Origin: CAZXSK01 sp964642855
GTDB taxonomy: Bacteria > Planctomycetota > Phycisphaerae > SM23-33
Length of the DNA stretch: 6,143 bases
Assembly (NCBI GenBank): GCA_964642855.1
Contig: CAZXSK010000113.1
Coordinates: forward strand, 1-6,143
Direction of reading: 5' to 3'
In this document: piece after piece, positions 1 to 6,024 of the stretch
Layout: every line of letters begins with the position of its first letter
Position numbering within the stretch: the first letter of the stretch is position 1
Notes under the pieces: generated by a model
The model's input: only the letters and a program-made list of their open reading frames with translations
What the model was told of the DNA's origin: nothing
The model's database searches: none
Position numbers and translations under genes: made by a program

Positions 1-707
1 GGCTTGCAGCGATGGAGATTGATGGCCTGAAGGGCCGGCGCGATCTCGTCGGCCGACATGCCAATCTGCCGCATGTGCCCGGCCTGGCTGGCCAGCGTCT
101 TGTTGCGGTATCCCTCCGGAATGTCTTCTCCGGCGACGGGCTCGCCTGATGCCGCAAGCCCGGCCGGCGCGTCCTGCTCGATCAAGTCGAGCAGCCAGTC
201 GGGCGCTTGAGCCAAGGGGCGCTCGCCAGGCTCCTGGCCGAACATCCAGCAGTACTGCCGACCCGATTCATGATCGGAGGGCGGCGCGATGATGTATCCG
301 CCGTCCCCTCGGATATCGATGCCCCGACCGATCTTGCCCACGCTGCACGGAACCGGGCGGCCGGGCCAGGCGAACAGGAGGTGGCGTCCGCCACCCCCGG
401 TCTGGCTCTCGACCGTTTCAGGCAGGCGGCCGTGGGTATCCTCCAGCAGTTCCAGCGAAATATCACCGTGATGTCTCGGATCAACATCGATGGCGAACAT
501 GCCGGATTCCTGGCCGGTCCGCAGGCCGATGGCGGCGTCCGGCCAGCGGGTCCACCACGACTGGATGACATCAGTGTCGGCAGTCGCCTCGTAGAACCCG
601 CGCTTGACCAAGGGATGGTGCCCGACGGGATGGCAGGGAAAAGCCTGCCACCCCAGCCGTGCGTACTCGAGGGCCGCGTCGAGAAGCGTTGCTGTCTCCG
701 TACTCAT
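1..707 (-). CDS. Bifunctional DNA primase/polymerase (Prim-Pol), 3' end beyond the window
   Basis: Archaeo-eukaryotic-type primase-polymerase that would make primers and extend DNA for a mobile element. The 235 residues visible read in one frame from the ATG at 707 to the window edge with no stop. The N-terminus has the family's GWQAFP opening. Residues 71-76 (FAIDVD) carry the paired metal-binding aspartates D74 and D76, residues 107-112 (GRHLLF) carry the catalytic-site His, and residues 129-143 (GIDIRGDGGYIIAPP) are the third conserved block. Residues about 198-233, with EGYRN and AGHMRQIGMSADEI, resemble the PriCT-1 C-terminal primase domain. A helicase domain could follow beyond the left edge, but that is not visible. 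The start overlaps the upstream stop by 4 bp (ATGA), and AAGGAGGG lies about 9 bases upstream, so the gene is translationally coupled to the cysteine-rich gene. Domain identity is from recognised motifs; substrate and role are inferred. Confidence 0.92.
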   Translation of the reverse strand, partial: MSTETATLLDAALEYARLGWQAFPCHPVGHHPLVKRGFYEATADTDVIQSWWTRWPDAAIGLRTGQESGMFAIDVDPRHHGDISLELLEDTHGRLPETVESQTGGGGRHLLFAWPGRPVPCSVGKIGRGIDIRGDGGYIIAPPSDHESGRQYCWMFGQEPGERPLAQAPDWLLDLIEQDAPAGLAASGEPVAGEDIPEGYRNKTLASQAGHMRQIGMSADEIAPALQAINLHRCK

Positions 708-1333
708 TCGCCCGCACCCTCCTTGTTCTGGGTGCCGGCCGCCACCTGCGAAGCCGAATCCCAAAGCGGCTGGAGTTCGGCCAACACGCCCGGGCCGGCG
801 TGGGCCGCAAGCCGGGTTTCATTCAGCCGATGGCCGGCAGGACTGAAGTGGCGGAAGAGCAGATGACCTCTGGCGCAGCGAAACACCATCGTCGCGCCCA
901 ACTGAAACCCATCGGGCATGTTGCTCTCGTAGAAGCAAAGACCCATGTGGCCGAGGTAGGCAACCTTGCGGTCCGGCATGGTGCAGATCACACAGGCAAG
1001 CCGGATGTCGTCGCATTGACACAGCGTGCAGCGCAGAGGCTGCTCGATGGGGTCGAGTGTCTGGAAGTCCAGGCCCGGCTGGCCCGGCTCATGGATCGCG
1101 GCCCTTTGCGCGGCTTGGGCGGTCATGGACGCTGCCCAATCCCGCCAGCGGAGCTTGGCCGGGTCGATCCGCTTGGCGCAGTCGCGGCAGACCAGCTTGT
1201 CGGTCCCATCGAGGAAGACCTCCAGCCCGGTTGCCGGGTCGGTCTTCTGGCCGCACAGGCCGCAGGGAGCCTGCGCCCTGGACGTGTTGTGCTTGATCTC
1301 CACGCGGGGTGTCTGCTGTTGATTGGAACTCAC
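704..1333 (-). CDS. Cysteine-rich putative zinc-binding protein, hypothetical
   Basis: A 209-residue protein that I do not recognise. Two cysteine clusters suggest metal binding. C24-x2-C27 and C49-x2-C52 form a treble-clef or zinc-ribbon-like set. C102, C105, C107, C114 and C117 form a second, possibly completed by C133, C153 or H157. The region between them (about 60-100) is predicted helical and rich in Ala and Gln; the tail is low complexity and polar. I chose the GTG start at 1333 because it overlaps the preceding stop as GTGA and has GGAGG seven bases upstream. A longer reading with an ATG-type start at 1399 would lie inside the ParB-like gene and lacks that support. The gene sits between the ParB-like gene and the primase with 4-bp overlaps on both sides, so it is probably made together with them. 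It could be a DNA-binding or replication accessory protein; this is inference from context only. Confidence 0.8.
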   Translation of the reverse strand: MSSNQQQTPRVEIKHNTSRAQAPCGLCGQKTDPATGLEVFLDGTDKLVCRDCAKRIDPAKLRWRDWAASMTAQAAQRAAIHEPGQPGLDFQTLDPIEQPLRCTLCQCDDIRLACVICTMPDRKVAYLGHMGLCFYESNMPDGFQLGATMVFRCARGHLLFRHFSPAGHRLNETRLAAHAGPGVLAELQPLWDSASQVAAGTQNKEGAGE

Positions 1334-2592
1334 TGGATAACCTCCATGTCTGTCGCCCCGGACTCCGATCCCTGGGGCTGGGTGAAAGTGCCGGTGCACA
1401 CGCAGCCGGCGGTCTCGAACTCACTGCGGAATCGATTGGGGTTCGGGCCCAGGTACACTGCCGCGTATCCATGGGGATGTGCGTAGGTCTTGCCAAGATT
1501 TCTGCCGCCGTGCTGGAGCCGGATGTACCCGGTCGCGAAGCACACGGCCGACGCGGAAGAAAGCAAAGTCTGGAACCACGGGGTCTCTGTGCTGCTCTTG
1601 ATCAGGACGACGGCCTCGGCGACCTCGCCATCCTCGACGTGCTTGATCAGCTTGCGGCAGAACCGATCAACCCAAGGCTCGATGCACGGCGGGAACATCC
1701 AGACCCGTCCCGACCATGGCCGGGACAGCGTATCCTGATACTCCTGGCCGTCGGCCCGAGGCCGTACCGTCAGATCGATCTCGCCCATGGCGGCAGCGGC
1801 ACGCTCGACATAGACCTCCAGGTCGGTGCACTCGGACTCTTCCGGATCGGGCCTGTACCGTGGCGTCTCACCGGTGGAGCCGATCCCATTGCGGCCCAAC
1901 TCGGCCACGAGATTCTGCATGAACTCTTCGCCGTACGCCTCGACCATGTACTGTGCGGCTTCTTCGGGTTTGGGTTCTGCCAGCTTCCTGGCGCTATGCT
2001 TCCTGGCCGGCACTTTCTTTGAGGCCGCCTTCGAACGCTTGGCCCGGCCGATCCTCGCCGTCTTCATCCGGGTCGGCTTGCCAGTCTTGGGATGGACGAA
2101 GGTGCGATCCTTCGAGTCATACTGGCGAACTTCGCCAGTATGGAGTTCTCGGGTACTACTCACGGTCTTGTGATGTACCCCGCACAGCTTGGCAATCTGG
2201 CGGTCGGACCAGGCGGACCATTCCTCGTCGCCCAGCAAGGTCAGCACCGCCTTGCGCTTGTCGGCGTTCGTCCGGCGCAGCCCGTGGGTGGCGTTCGCCC
2301 CGACCGAGTGCAGGATCGCATCCCGCAACGTACCCGGGTGGACCTCGGCCGTGATGACATCCCGATCGGCCTTGCGTGTCGCCCAGTAGCGGTGAAAGCC
2401 GTCGGCCAGCCAGTAGGTCGCGCCGTCGTGGAAGACCGTCACCGGCGGGAGGACCTCGCCCTGGCGATACAGGTCGGCGTACTCGGCAACGACCTCATCG
2501 CTGACGGCCACGCGCGGCTGCGTGCCGCCGTCGGTGCGGATGCGGTCGACGCTGAGGTCCTCGACCGTGGGCCTGTCGTTCTGGATCACCAT
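1330..2592 (-). CDS. ParB/Srx-domain protein with HTH, fused to a degenerate phage Dam-type methylase domain
   Basis: A 420-residue two-part protein. Residues about 10-108 are a ParB N-terminal-like domain, with LADGFHR around 62-68 in place of the usual GEHR box. The following stretch ANATHGLRRTNADKR is typical of ParB-like proteins on phages and plasmids. Residues about 128-150 (SDRQIAKLCGVHHKTVS) form a helix-turn-helix. A Lys/Arg-rich linker spans about 176-206. Residues about 256-395 resemble the phage DNA N-6-adenine methyltransferase family: a GRVW strand, STETPWF, SAVCF and YLGPNPNRF are recognisable. The expected NPPY catalytic box reads FPPC (300-303), and the expected IDLDPAS SAM loop reads IDLTVRP (272-278), so methyl transfer is doubtful. 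GGGAGG lies eight bases before this ATG; a GTG one codon earlier (2595) is an alternative start. The gene overlaps both neighbours. It is likely a DNA-binding regulator or partition factor of the element; classical chromosome partitioning is unlikely, as no ParA is adjacent. Confidence 0.9.
   Translation of the reverse strand: MVIQNDRPTVEDLSVDRIRTDGGTQPRVAVSDEVVAEYADLYRQGEVLPPVTVFHDGATYWLADGFHRYWATRKADRDVITAEVHPGTLRDAILHSVGANATHGLRRTNADKRKAVLTLLGDEEWSAWSDRQIAKLCGVHHKTVSSTRELHTGEVRQYDSKDRTFVHPKTGKPTRMKTARIGRAKRSKAASKKVPARKHSARKLAEPKPEEAAQYMVEAYGEEFMQNLVAELGRNGIGSTGETPRYRPDPEESECTDLEVYVERAAAAMGEIDLTVRPRADGQEYQDTLSRPWSGRVWMFPPCIEPWVDRFCRKLIKHVEDGEVAEAVVLIKSSTETPWFQTLLSSASAVCFATGYIRLQHGGRNLGKTYAHPHGYAAVYLGPNPNRFRSEFETAGCVCTGTFTQPQGSESGATDMEVIQ
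1341..1345 (-). promoter_or_regulatory. Ribosome binding site supporting a GTG start for the cysteine-rich gene
   Basis: GGAGG lies inside the last codons of the ParB-like gene, seven bases before the GTG at 1333 that overlaps that gene's TGA. It fixes the start at 1333 rather than at any upstream codon of the open frame. Confidence 0.75.
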
Positions 2593-2846
2593 CACGACAG
2601 CCTCCCTTCACGTCGGGGGCAGCCCTGGCTGATCCAGTTCTCGACGCTCTCCCGGGGCCAGCGCAGCAGCGAGCCCAGCCGCACCGGCCGGGGCATCCGG
2701 CCCGCGTCGGTCAGTCGGCGGACCGTCCTCGGCGAGCAGCAGAGTATCCGGGCGACCTGGTCGACCGTCAGCATGGCAGGCACTTCGCCGGGGCCTGCAT
2801 CCCGGCCGTCGATCCGCTCGACGGTAGCGGTGGCGGTTGCGTCCAT
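2592..2846 (-). CDS. Helix-turn-helix protein, AlpA/excisionase-like (MerR-type HTH_17)
   Basis: A small DNA-binding protein of 84 residues. Residues about 26-73 form a winged helix-turn-helix of the excisionase/AlpA type: LTVDQVARIL, then SPRTVRRLTDAGRMP, then the wing VRLGSLLRWPRESVENWI. The N-terminal 25 residues are low complexity (Ala/Thr rich) and the last ten are polar. I chose the ATG at 2846 because GGAGG lies seven bases before it; the GTG at 2852 would leave only one base after the Shine-Dalgarno. It is the first gene of the left module, and its stop overlaps the next gene's start (TGATG). Members of this family act as excisionases, recombination directionality factors or transcription activators of mobile elements; which one applies here cannot be read from the sequence. 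It probably controls the operon it opens or the excision of the element. Confidence 0.88.
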   Translation of the reverse strand: MDATATATVERIDGRDAGPGEVPAMLTVDQVARILCCSPRTVRRLTDAGRMPRPVRLGSLLRWPRESVENWISQGCPRREGRLS

Positions 2847-2853
2847 GCGCACA

Positions 2854-2858
2854 CCTCC
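2854..2858 (-). promoter_or_regulatory. Ribosome binding site that decides the start of the 84-residue HTH gene
   Basis: The minus strand reads GGAGG followed by seven bases and ATG (2846). The in-frame GTG at 2852 would have a one-base spacer, too short for initiation, so the ATG is preferred. Confidence 0.75.
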
Positions 2859-2924
2859 GTGGAAGGGGAAAAAGGGGTCAACACGAGGCCCGTCGCGGCG
2901 GGCGTGAAAGCACGAGGTGCCTTC

Positions 2925-2975
2925 ATCAGTATCTATTTGCCGCTAACGGTTTTTTTCGGCGGCCCATTTTGGCCA
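2925..2975 (-). promoter_or_regulatory. Candidate promoter region of the left module (weak)
   Basis: This pocket is clearly richer in A and T than its surroundings and lies 80-130 bp upstream of the first left-module gene. On the minus strand it has an A7 tract followed by AAATAGATACT, where GATACT matches four of six positions of the -10 consensus, including the conserved A2 and T6. No matching -35 hexamer is visible at the usual spacing, so the call rests on position and composition. Confidence 0.25.
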
Positions 2976-3038
2976 GGGAGGGTGTGAAGTGGACGCAGCC
3001 GGCCTACGCCGGACGCGGAAACCCCCTACATAAGGATG

Positions 3039-3068
3039 CAGCCTCACGACCGGAAGACCGCGAGGCTG
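3039..3068 (-). terminator. Hairpin after the coiled-coil gene, possible terminator without U-tract
   Basis: CAGCCTC and GAGGCTG form a perfect 7-bp stem with a 16-base loop, beginning about 33 bp after the stop at 3101 in the direction of transcription. No run of T follows on the minus strand, so it is not a classical intrinsic terminator. It may attenuate transcription, stabilise mRNA ends, or serve as a protein site. Confidence 0.3.
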
Positions 3069-3100
3069 GCGAAGAATTTCTCAGAAAGTGCCCGCTCGAA

Positions 3101-4042
3101 CTATTCGAACCATTGCTGAAGTTCGCCCTTCGAAAGCGTTCGAGGGTCGTCCGGGAAGATGGTGCCCCTGTGTTTGGCGTACCAACCGAGCATGGCGTCC
3201 AGCTCTCGGACGGTGATTCCCTGCTTCTCCGCCACTTGAATCTTCCGCACCCGGTCCCGCTGGGGCAGCGTCTGGTTGCGTTCCTGGATACCTGCCCATT
3301 CCTGCAGGACCGTCAGGTAACGCCACGCCTGCTTCAGGGACAGGCGCTTGGGCCCGCGCTTGCCGCGCTTCTTGTCCTCCGGCTTGATCTCGGCGACACT
3401 GATTTCCTGGGCTGCGGGCCTCTCGGCTGCGGCGGCCTGCTGTGCTGCCTGGGCCTCCGCGCCCGCCAGCAGCCGCAGGTGTTCGGCCAGTTCACGGGCC
3501 TGACGCTGCGTCTCCGCCCTGGCCTTCAGCTTGCCGCCCTCCTCCTCAAACCATGCCATGTCGATGTCTTGGGCCAGGGATTCGGGCGAATTCTCGTCGA
3601 GACCGTATACATACTTGTTGCCATTCCCCCGGCACAAACGCCACAGCCCGGCCAACTCCGGGTCCTCGTCTCCATGCAGCTTGCGGTATCGTGCGACGAT
3701 TCCCTCGACATGAACCCGTCGCTGGTCCGCCAGCGCTTCCAGCCTGGTCTCGAAGGCATCCGCTGCGGAGTACAACGCCTCGACTCGGCGCTCCAGGTCC
3801 TCAACCAGATGCGTCTTGCCCTGAACGGTCAACAGCGAAACCGCCGTTCGCCTGGACCAATCGGTTGACTGTCTCAACTGGCCCGCCCATTCATTCTCGC
3901 CCTGTTCATCCAGCACCGGGTCGGTGTACGTCAGCTCGATGCCGAGACCCTCGGCCCACCCTTCGACCTCATCGGCCAGAGCTTCGAGCACCGCGTCGAG
4001 TTGCGGCACAAACTTCGTCTGCTTCTTGTCTGCTTCACCCAT
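3101..4042 (-). CDS. Hypothetical protein, coiled-coil rich with basic C-terminal HTH-like region
   Basis: I do not recognise this 313-residue protein. It is soluble, with no signal peptide or membrane segment. Residues about 74-121 (EDLERRVEAL, then ETRLEALADQRR) and 168-210 (heavy Ala/Glu/Gln/Arg) look like coiled coils. Residues 223-234 are strongly basic (KKRGKRGPKR). The final 80 residues form a compact-looking domain with KQAWRYLTVLQEWAG and KQGITVRELDAMLGWY; the latter could be a helix-turn-helix. The frame stays open to 4297, but that part lies inside the pRiA4b gene in another frame. I therefore place the start at the ATG at 4042, which gives an 8-bp overlap with the pRiA4b stop. The Shine-Dalgarno there is weak, so translation is probably coupled to the upstream gene. 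A DNA-binding partner for the pRiA4b protein is possible but is inference from context. Confidence 0.75.
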   Translation of the reverse strand: MGEADKKQTKFVPQLDAVLEALADEVEGWAEGLGIELTYTDPVLDEQGENEWAGQLRQSTDWSRRTAVSLLTVQGKTHLVEDLERRVEALYSAADAFETRLEALADQRRVHVEGIVARYRKLHGDEDPELAGLWRLCRGNGNKYVYGLDENSPESLAQDIDMAWFEEEGGKLKARAETQRQARELAEHLRLLAGAEAQAAQQAAAAERPAAQEISVAEIKPEDKKRGKRGPKRLSLKQAWRYLTVLQEWAGIQERNQTLPQRDRVRKIQVAEKQGITVRELDAMLGWYAKHRGTIFPDDPRTLSKGELQQWFE

Positions 4043-4697
4043 TCTTCTGATCCCGCCACTCGGCCAAGGTCGCGTTGACCTCGTCCAGATTGAAGGCATC
4101 AGGATCGAAGTCGCCGCCCAGCCATTCGAGCATGTCGTCATGATCGTCCGCTTCCGGGTCGGAGATGGTCTCCAGCAGTTCGTAGTAGCCGCAGATGCCA
4201 CCGCAATCCTCTGGCGGGCAGGCCTTCTTGCCACCCAGACAGACGGGGTATTGCACGCCCGGCTCGGGCTCGATGATCTTCTGCACCTCGATGGCATGCT
4301 CCCAGCCGTCGCCGAAGTCGTACTCGTAGATCAGGCTGTTCTTGACCTTCGGACATACCTCGCCCAGCGTGACGGCCTCCTCGTCTTCGCCCTCCATCTC
4401 CGTTGGCTCACCCCAGGGCGTCACCTTGGTGACGAACTTGCGCCCGCCGTGCAGGCGGGCCCACTCCCGAGGCGTCCACGAATCCTTCTGCCAGAGGCGA
4501 ATCCGCTCGTCCTTGCTGATCTTGACCCGCTGGTCGAACCGATGCAGATGGCTGTTCGTCCAGCCCATGGCAATCTGGATCACCTCATGCAACTCGCCCA
4601 GCACAATATCTGAGGGGACGGTCAGCTTCCGCCAGATCGGCGGCTTCGAGCCGTTGAGCGTGACGCGGATGATGTGAATGCGTTGTTTCATTGCCAT
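4035..4697 (-). CDS. Plasmid pRiA4b ORF-3 family protein
   Basis: A 220-residue protein with the full set of pRiA4b ORF-3 (PF07929) signatures. Residues 18-54 include KPPIWRKLTVPSD, LGELHEVIQIAMGW and HLHRF. Residues 124-134 are YEYDFGDGWEH. Residues 151-172 hold a cysteine cluster (VCLGGKKACPPEDCGGICGY) that could bind a metal. Residues about 192-212 carry WLGGDFDPDAFNLDEVN. The family is widespread on plasmids and mobile elements, and its biochemical role is not established. I chose the ATG at 4697, seven codons before IIRVTL and 16 bp after the HsdM stop. An ATG two codons later (4691) is also possible. The frame extends upstream to 4754 but only into the HsdM gene. No strong Shine-Dalgarno is seen. 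It lies where hsdS or hsdR would be expected after hsdM, and overlaps the next gene by 8 bp. Confidence 0.92.
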   Translation of the reverse strand: MAMKQRIHIIRVTLNGSKPPIWRKLTVPSDIVLGELHEVIQIAMGWTNSHLHRFDQRVKISKDERIRLWQKDSWTPREWARLHGGRKFVTKVTPWGEPTEMEGEDEEAVTLGEVCPKVKNSLIYEYDFGDGWEHAIEVQKIIEPEPGVQYPVCLGGKKACPPEDCGGICGYYELLETISDPEADDHDDMLEWLGGDFDPDAFNLDEVNATLAEWRDQKNG

Positions 4698-4713
4698 GGC
4701 GCTGTCCCGTGCC

Positions 4714-6018
4714 CTATTGCCAAGCTGCATGGGCCCGGGCGAGTTCCTGAACAAAAAAGGTCATGTCATCTTGGCCCTGTTGCACGCCAAGTTGTTTGGC
4801 GAGTTCGAAGAATCCCTTGCCGGGCATTCCAGCACTTTCTCCGTGTCGCCCATGCACCACGACGACGGAAAGCATCGGACGGCCTTGGTTGTGCTCTGAC
4901 TGAGAGATGTCGCCCAGCAATTGTGCAATCTGGTTCTCCTTCTCGGCGCTGCCCCGGAACAGCACCCCGTGGGGCATGACGGTGCAGACCATGCCCTTTT
5001 CCTTGCAGACGGCGATCATGTGCTGGGCGAACATGAGATCGGCCTTCTTCCCGCTGGTCGGGCACCAGCCCCATCGGAAGCGCTCCTTGTACTCCATGCT
5101 CGTCTTGGAGTAGTTCTGGCTGAAGGGCGGATTGGCGATGACGCGGTCGAAGGTTTCCAACTCGCCGGCCTCGCGGTGCATCGGATGCAGGAGGGTGTCC
5201 TCGAGCTGGATGTCCGAGCCGCGAATGCCGTGCAGCAGCATGTTGAGCTTGCAGATCGACCAGGCGGACGGGTCGATCACCTGCCCGCAGAGGCGCAGGT
5301 TGGTCGGGTCGCCGCCGGACTGCTCGATATACTCGCGCGTGATGATAAGCATGCCGCCCGACCCGCACGTAGGGTCATAGACACTCATGCCGGCCGACGG
5401 GTTGAGCATGCGGACCATCAGGCGGATGACGTCGCGCGGGGTGTAGTAATCGCCGCCTTTCTTGCCGGCCGATTCGGCGAACATGTTGATCAGGAACTCA
5501 TAGGCCGAGCCGAGCAGGTCGGAGAACTGGAAGTCCTCGTTGCGGAGGCGGTACTTCGTGAAGTGGCGGACCAGGTCCTTGCAGCCATCGTCGCTGACCA
5601 CGCGCTTGTTGCCCTGGGTGCGCATGAAATGGATGTGGTCCAGGACGTGCTGGAGCGAGTCGTTAACCTCGCTGAGGCGGGTAAGGGCGACATCGAGGTA
5701 GCTGCCGTAAGGTTTCTTCGCGTCGTTCAAATGGGCCTGCAGAAAGCCCCATCGGGACTCCGGCGGGACGAAGAACTCGTCGTAGAAGTCCGGATTCTCG
5801 CCGTACTGCTTCTCGGCCTTGGCGCGGCCCATTCCCTGGGCGACCTTGCGGGAGATAACCCGCTCCCGGGCTACCTCGAAGACATCCGAGCACCGCTTGA
5901 GGAACAGGACGCCGAAGATGTAGTCCTTATACGTGGCGGCATCCATGCCCTCGCGGCGCAGGATATCAGCGGCTGCGTAAAGGTGACGTTCCAGCTTGGC
6001 CAGTGACAACTTCGCCAT
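4714..6018 (-). CDS. hsdM: Type I restriction-modification methylase subunit HsdM, C-terminally truncated and chimeric
   Basis: Class I SAM-dependent N6-adenine DNA methylase subunit; in an intact system two HsdM bind one HsdS and methylate the recognition site. Residues 1-165 are the HsdM N-terminal helical domain (YKDYIFGVLFLKRCSDVFE; later SDLLGSAYEFLI). The catalytic domain has GGDYYTPRDVIRLMV (188-202), SAM motif I DPTCGSGGML (215-224), NPPF catalytic motif IV (296-299) and HGVLFRGSAEKE (350-361). Two oddities stand out. Motif II reads GQVIDP where the family has GQE, removing an acidic SAM-ribose contact by what could be a single GAG-to-GTG change. After about residue 361 the expected VIGLPPNLFYGTGIPA region is absent. 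The sequence switches instead to a different tail with GRPMLSVVVVH, MPGKGFFELA and ELARAHAAW. At 434 residues it is shorter than a typical HsdM of about 480-520 or more. The start at 6018 follows the upstream HTH gene by 6 bp. The HsdM assignment is firm; activity is doubtful. Confidence 0.9.
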   Translation of the reverse strand: MAKLSLAKLERHLYAAADILRREGMDAATYKDYIFGVLFLKRCSDVFEVARERVISRKVAQGMGRAKAEKQYGENPDFYDEFFVPPESRWGFLQAHLNDAKKPYGSYLDVALTRLSEVNDSLQHVLDHIHFMRTQGNKRVVSDDGCKDLVRHFTKYRLRNEDFQFSDLLGSAYEFLINMFAESAGKKGGDYYTPRDVIRLMVRMLNPSAGMSVYDPTCGSGGMLIITREYIEQSGGDPTNLRLCGQVIDPSAWSICKLNMLLHGIRGSDIQLEDTLLHPMHREAGELETFDRVIANPPFSQNYSKTSMEYKERFRWGWCPTSGKKADLMFAQHMIAVCKEKGMVCTVMPHGVLFRGSAEKENQIAQLLGDISQSEHNQGRPMLSVVVVHGRHGESAGMPGKGFFELAKQLGVQQGQDDMTFFVQELARAHAAWQ

Positions 6019-6024
6019 ATTCGT

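Larger units (their letters stand above)
2859..3100. other. Intergenic region between the two modules
   Basis: About 240 bp with no credible gene on either strand. It holds a 7-bp hairpin (3039-3068), a short palindrome TTTCT-C-AGAAA (3077-3087), an inverted repeat CCGGC-CTAC-GCCGG (2999-3012) flanked by GGACGC direct repeats, and an AT-richer pocket (about 2925-2975) with a run of seven T on the plus strand. The promoter of the left module must lie here unless it is read through from the right. No clear -35/-10 pair stands out. Confidence 0.6.

Noticed and set aside
182..571. Minus-strand open frame inside the primase region
   Set aside because: It is a shifted frame of the Prim-Pol gene, which reads continuously in another frame with all its conserved motifs.
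659..1486. Plus-strand open frame of 275 codons opposite the cysteine-rich and ParB-like genes
   Set aside because: It shows no domain and no convincing ribosome binding site, and it runs across two well-supported minus-strand genes.
2876..2881. TTGACC on the minus strand as a -35 box for the left module
   Set aside because: No -10 box lies at 16-18 bases; the spacer region is C/T-rich and runs straight into the Shine-Dalgarno.
2092..2907. Plus-strand open frame of 271 codons spanning the HTH and ParB-like genes
   Set aside because: It is antisense to two genes with clear domains and good start signals; its predicted protein is low complexity and unrecognised.
2939..2956. Plus-strand terminator: small stem GCCG-CTAA-CGGT followed by seven T
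   Set aside because: The stem has only four pairs, one a G-T, and no plus-strand gene exists for it to terminate.
4043..4297. Upstream extension of the coiled-coil gene to an earlier start
   Set aside because: This part lies within the pRiA4b gene in another frame and reads as low-complexity Ser/Arg/Pro sequence, typical of a shadow frame.
4921..6006. Long plus-strand open frame of 361 codons opposite hsdM
   Set aside because: It lies antisense to a methylase with clear motifs, has no recognisable domain, and reflects the strong codon bias of a GC-rich gene on the other strand.
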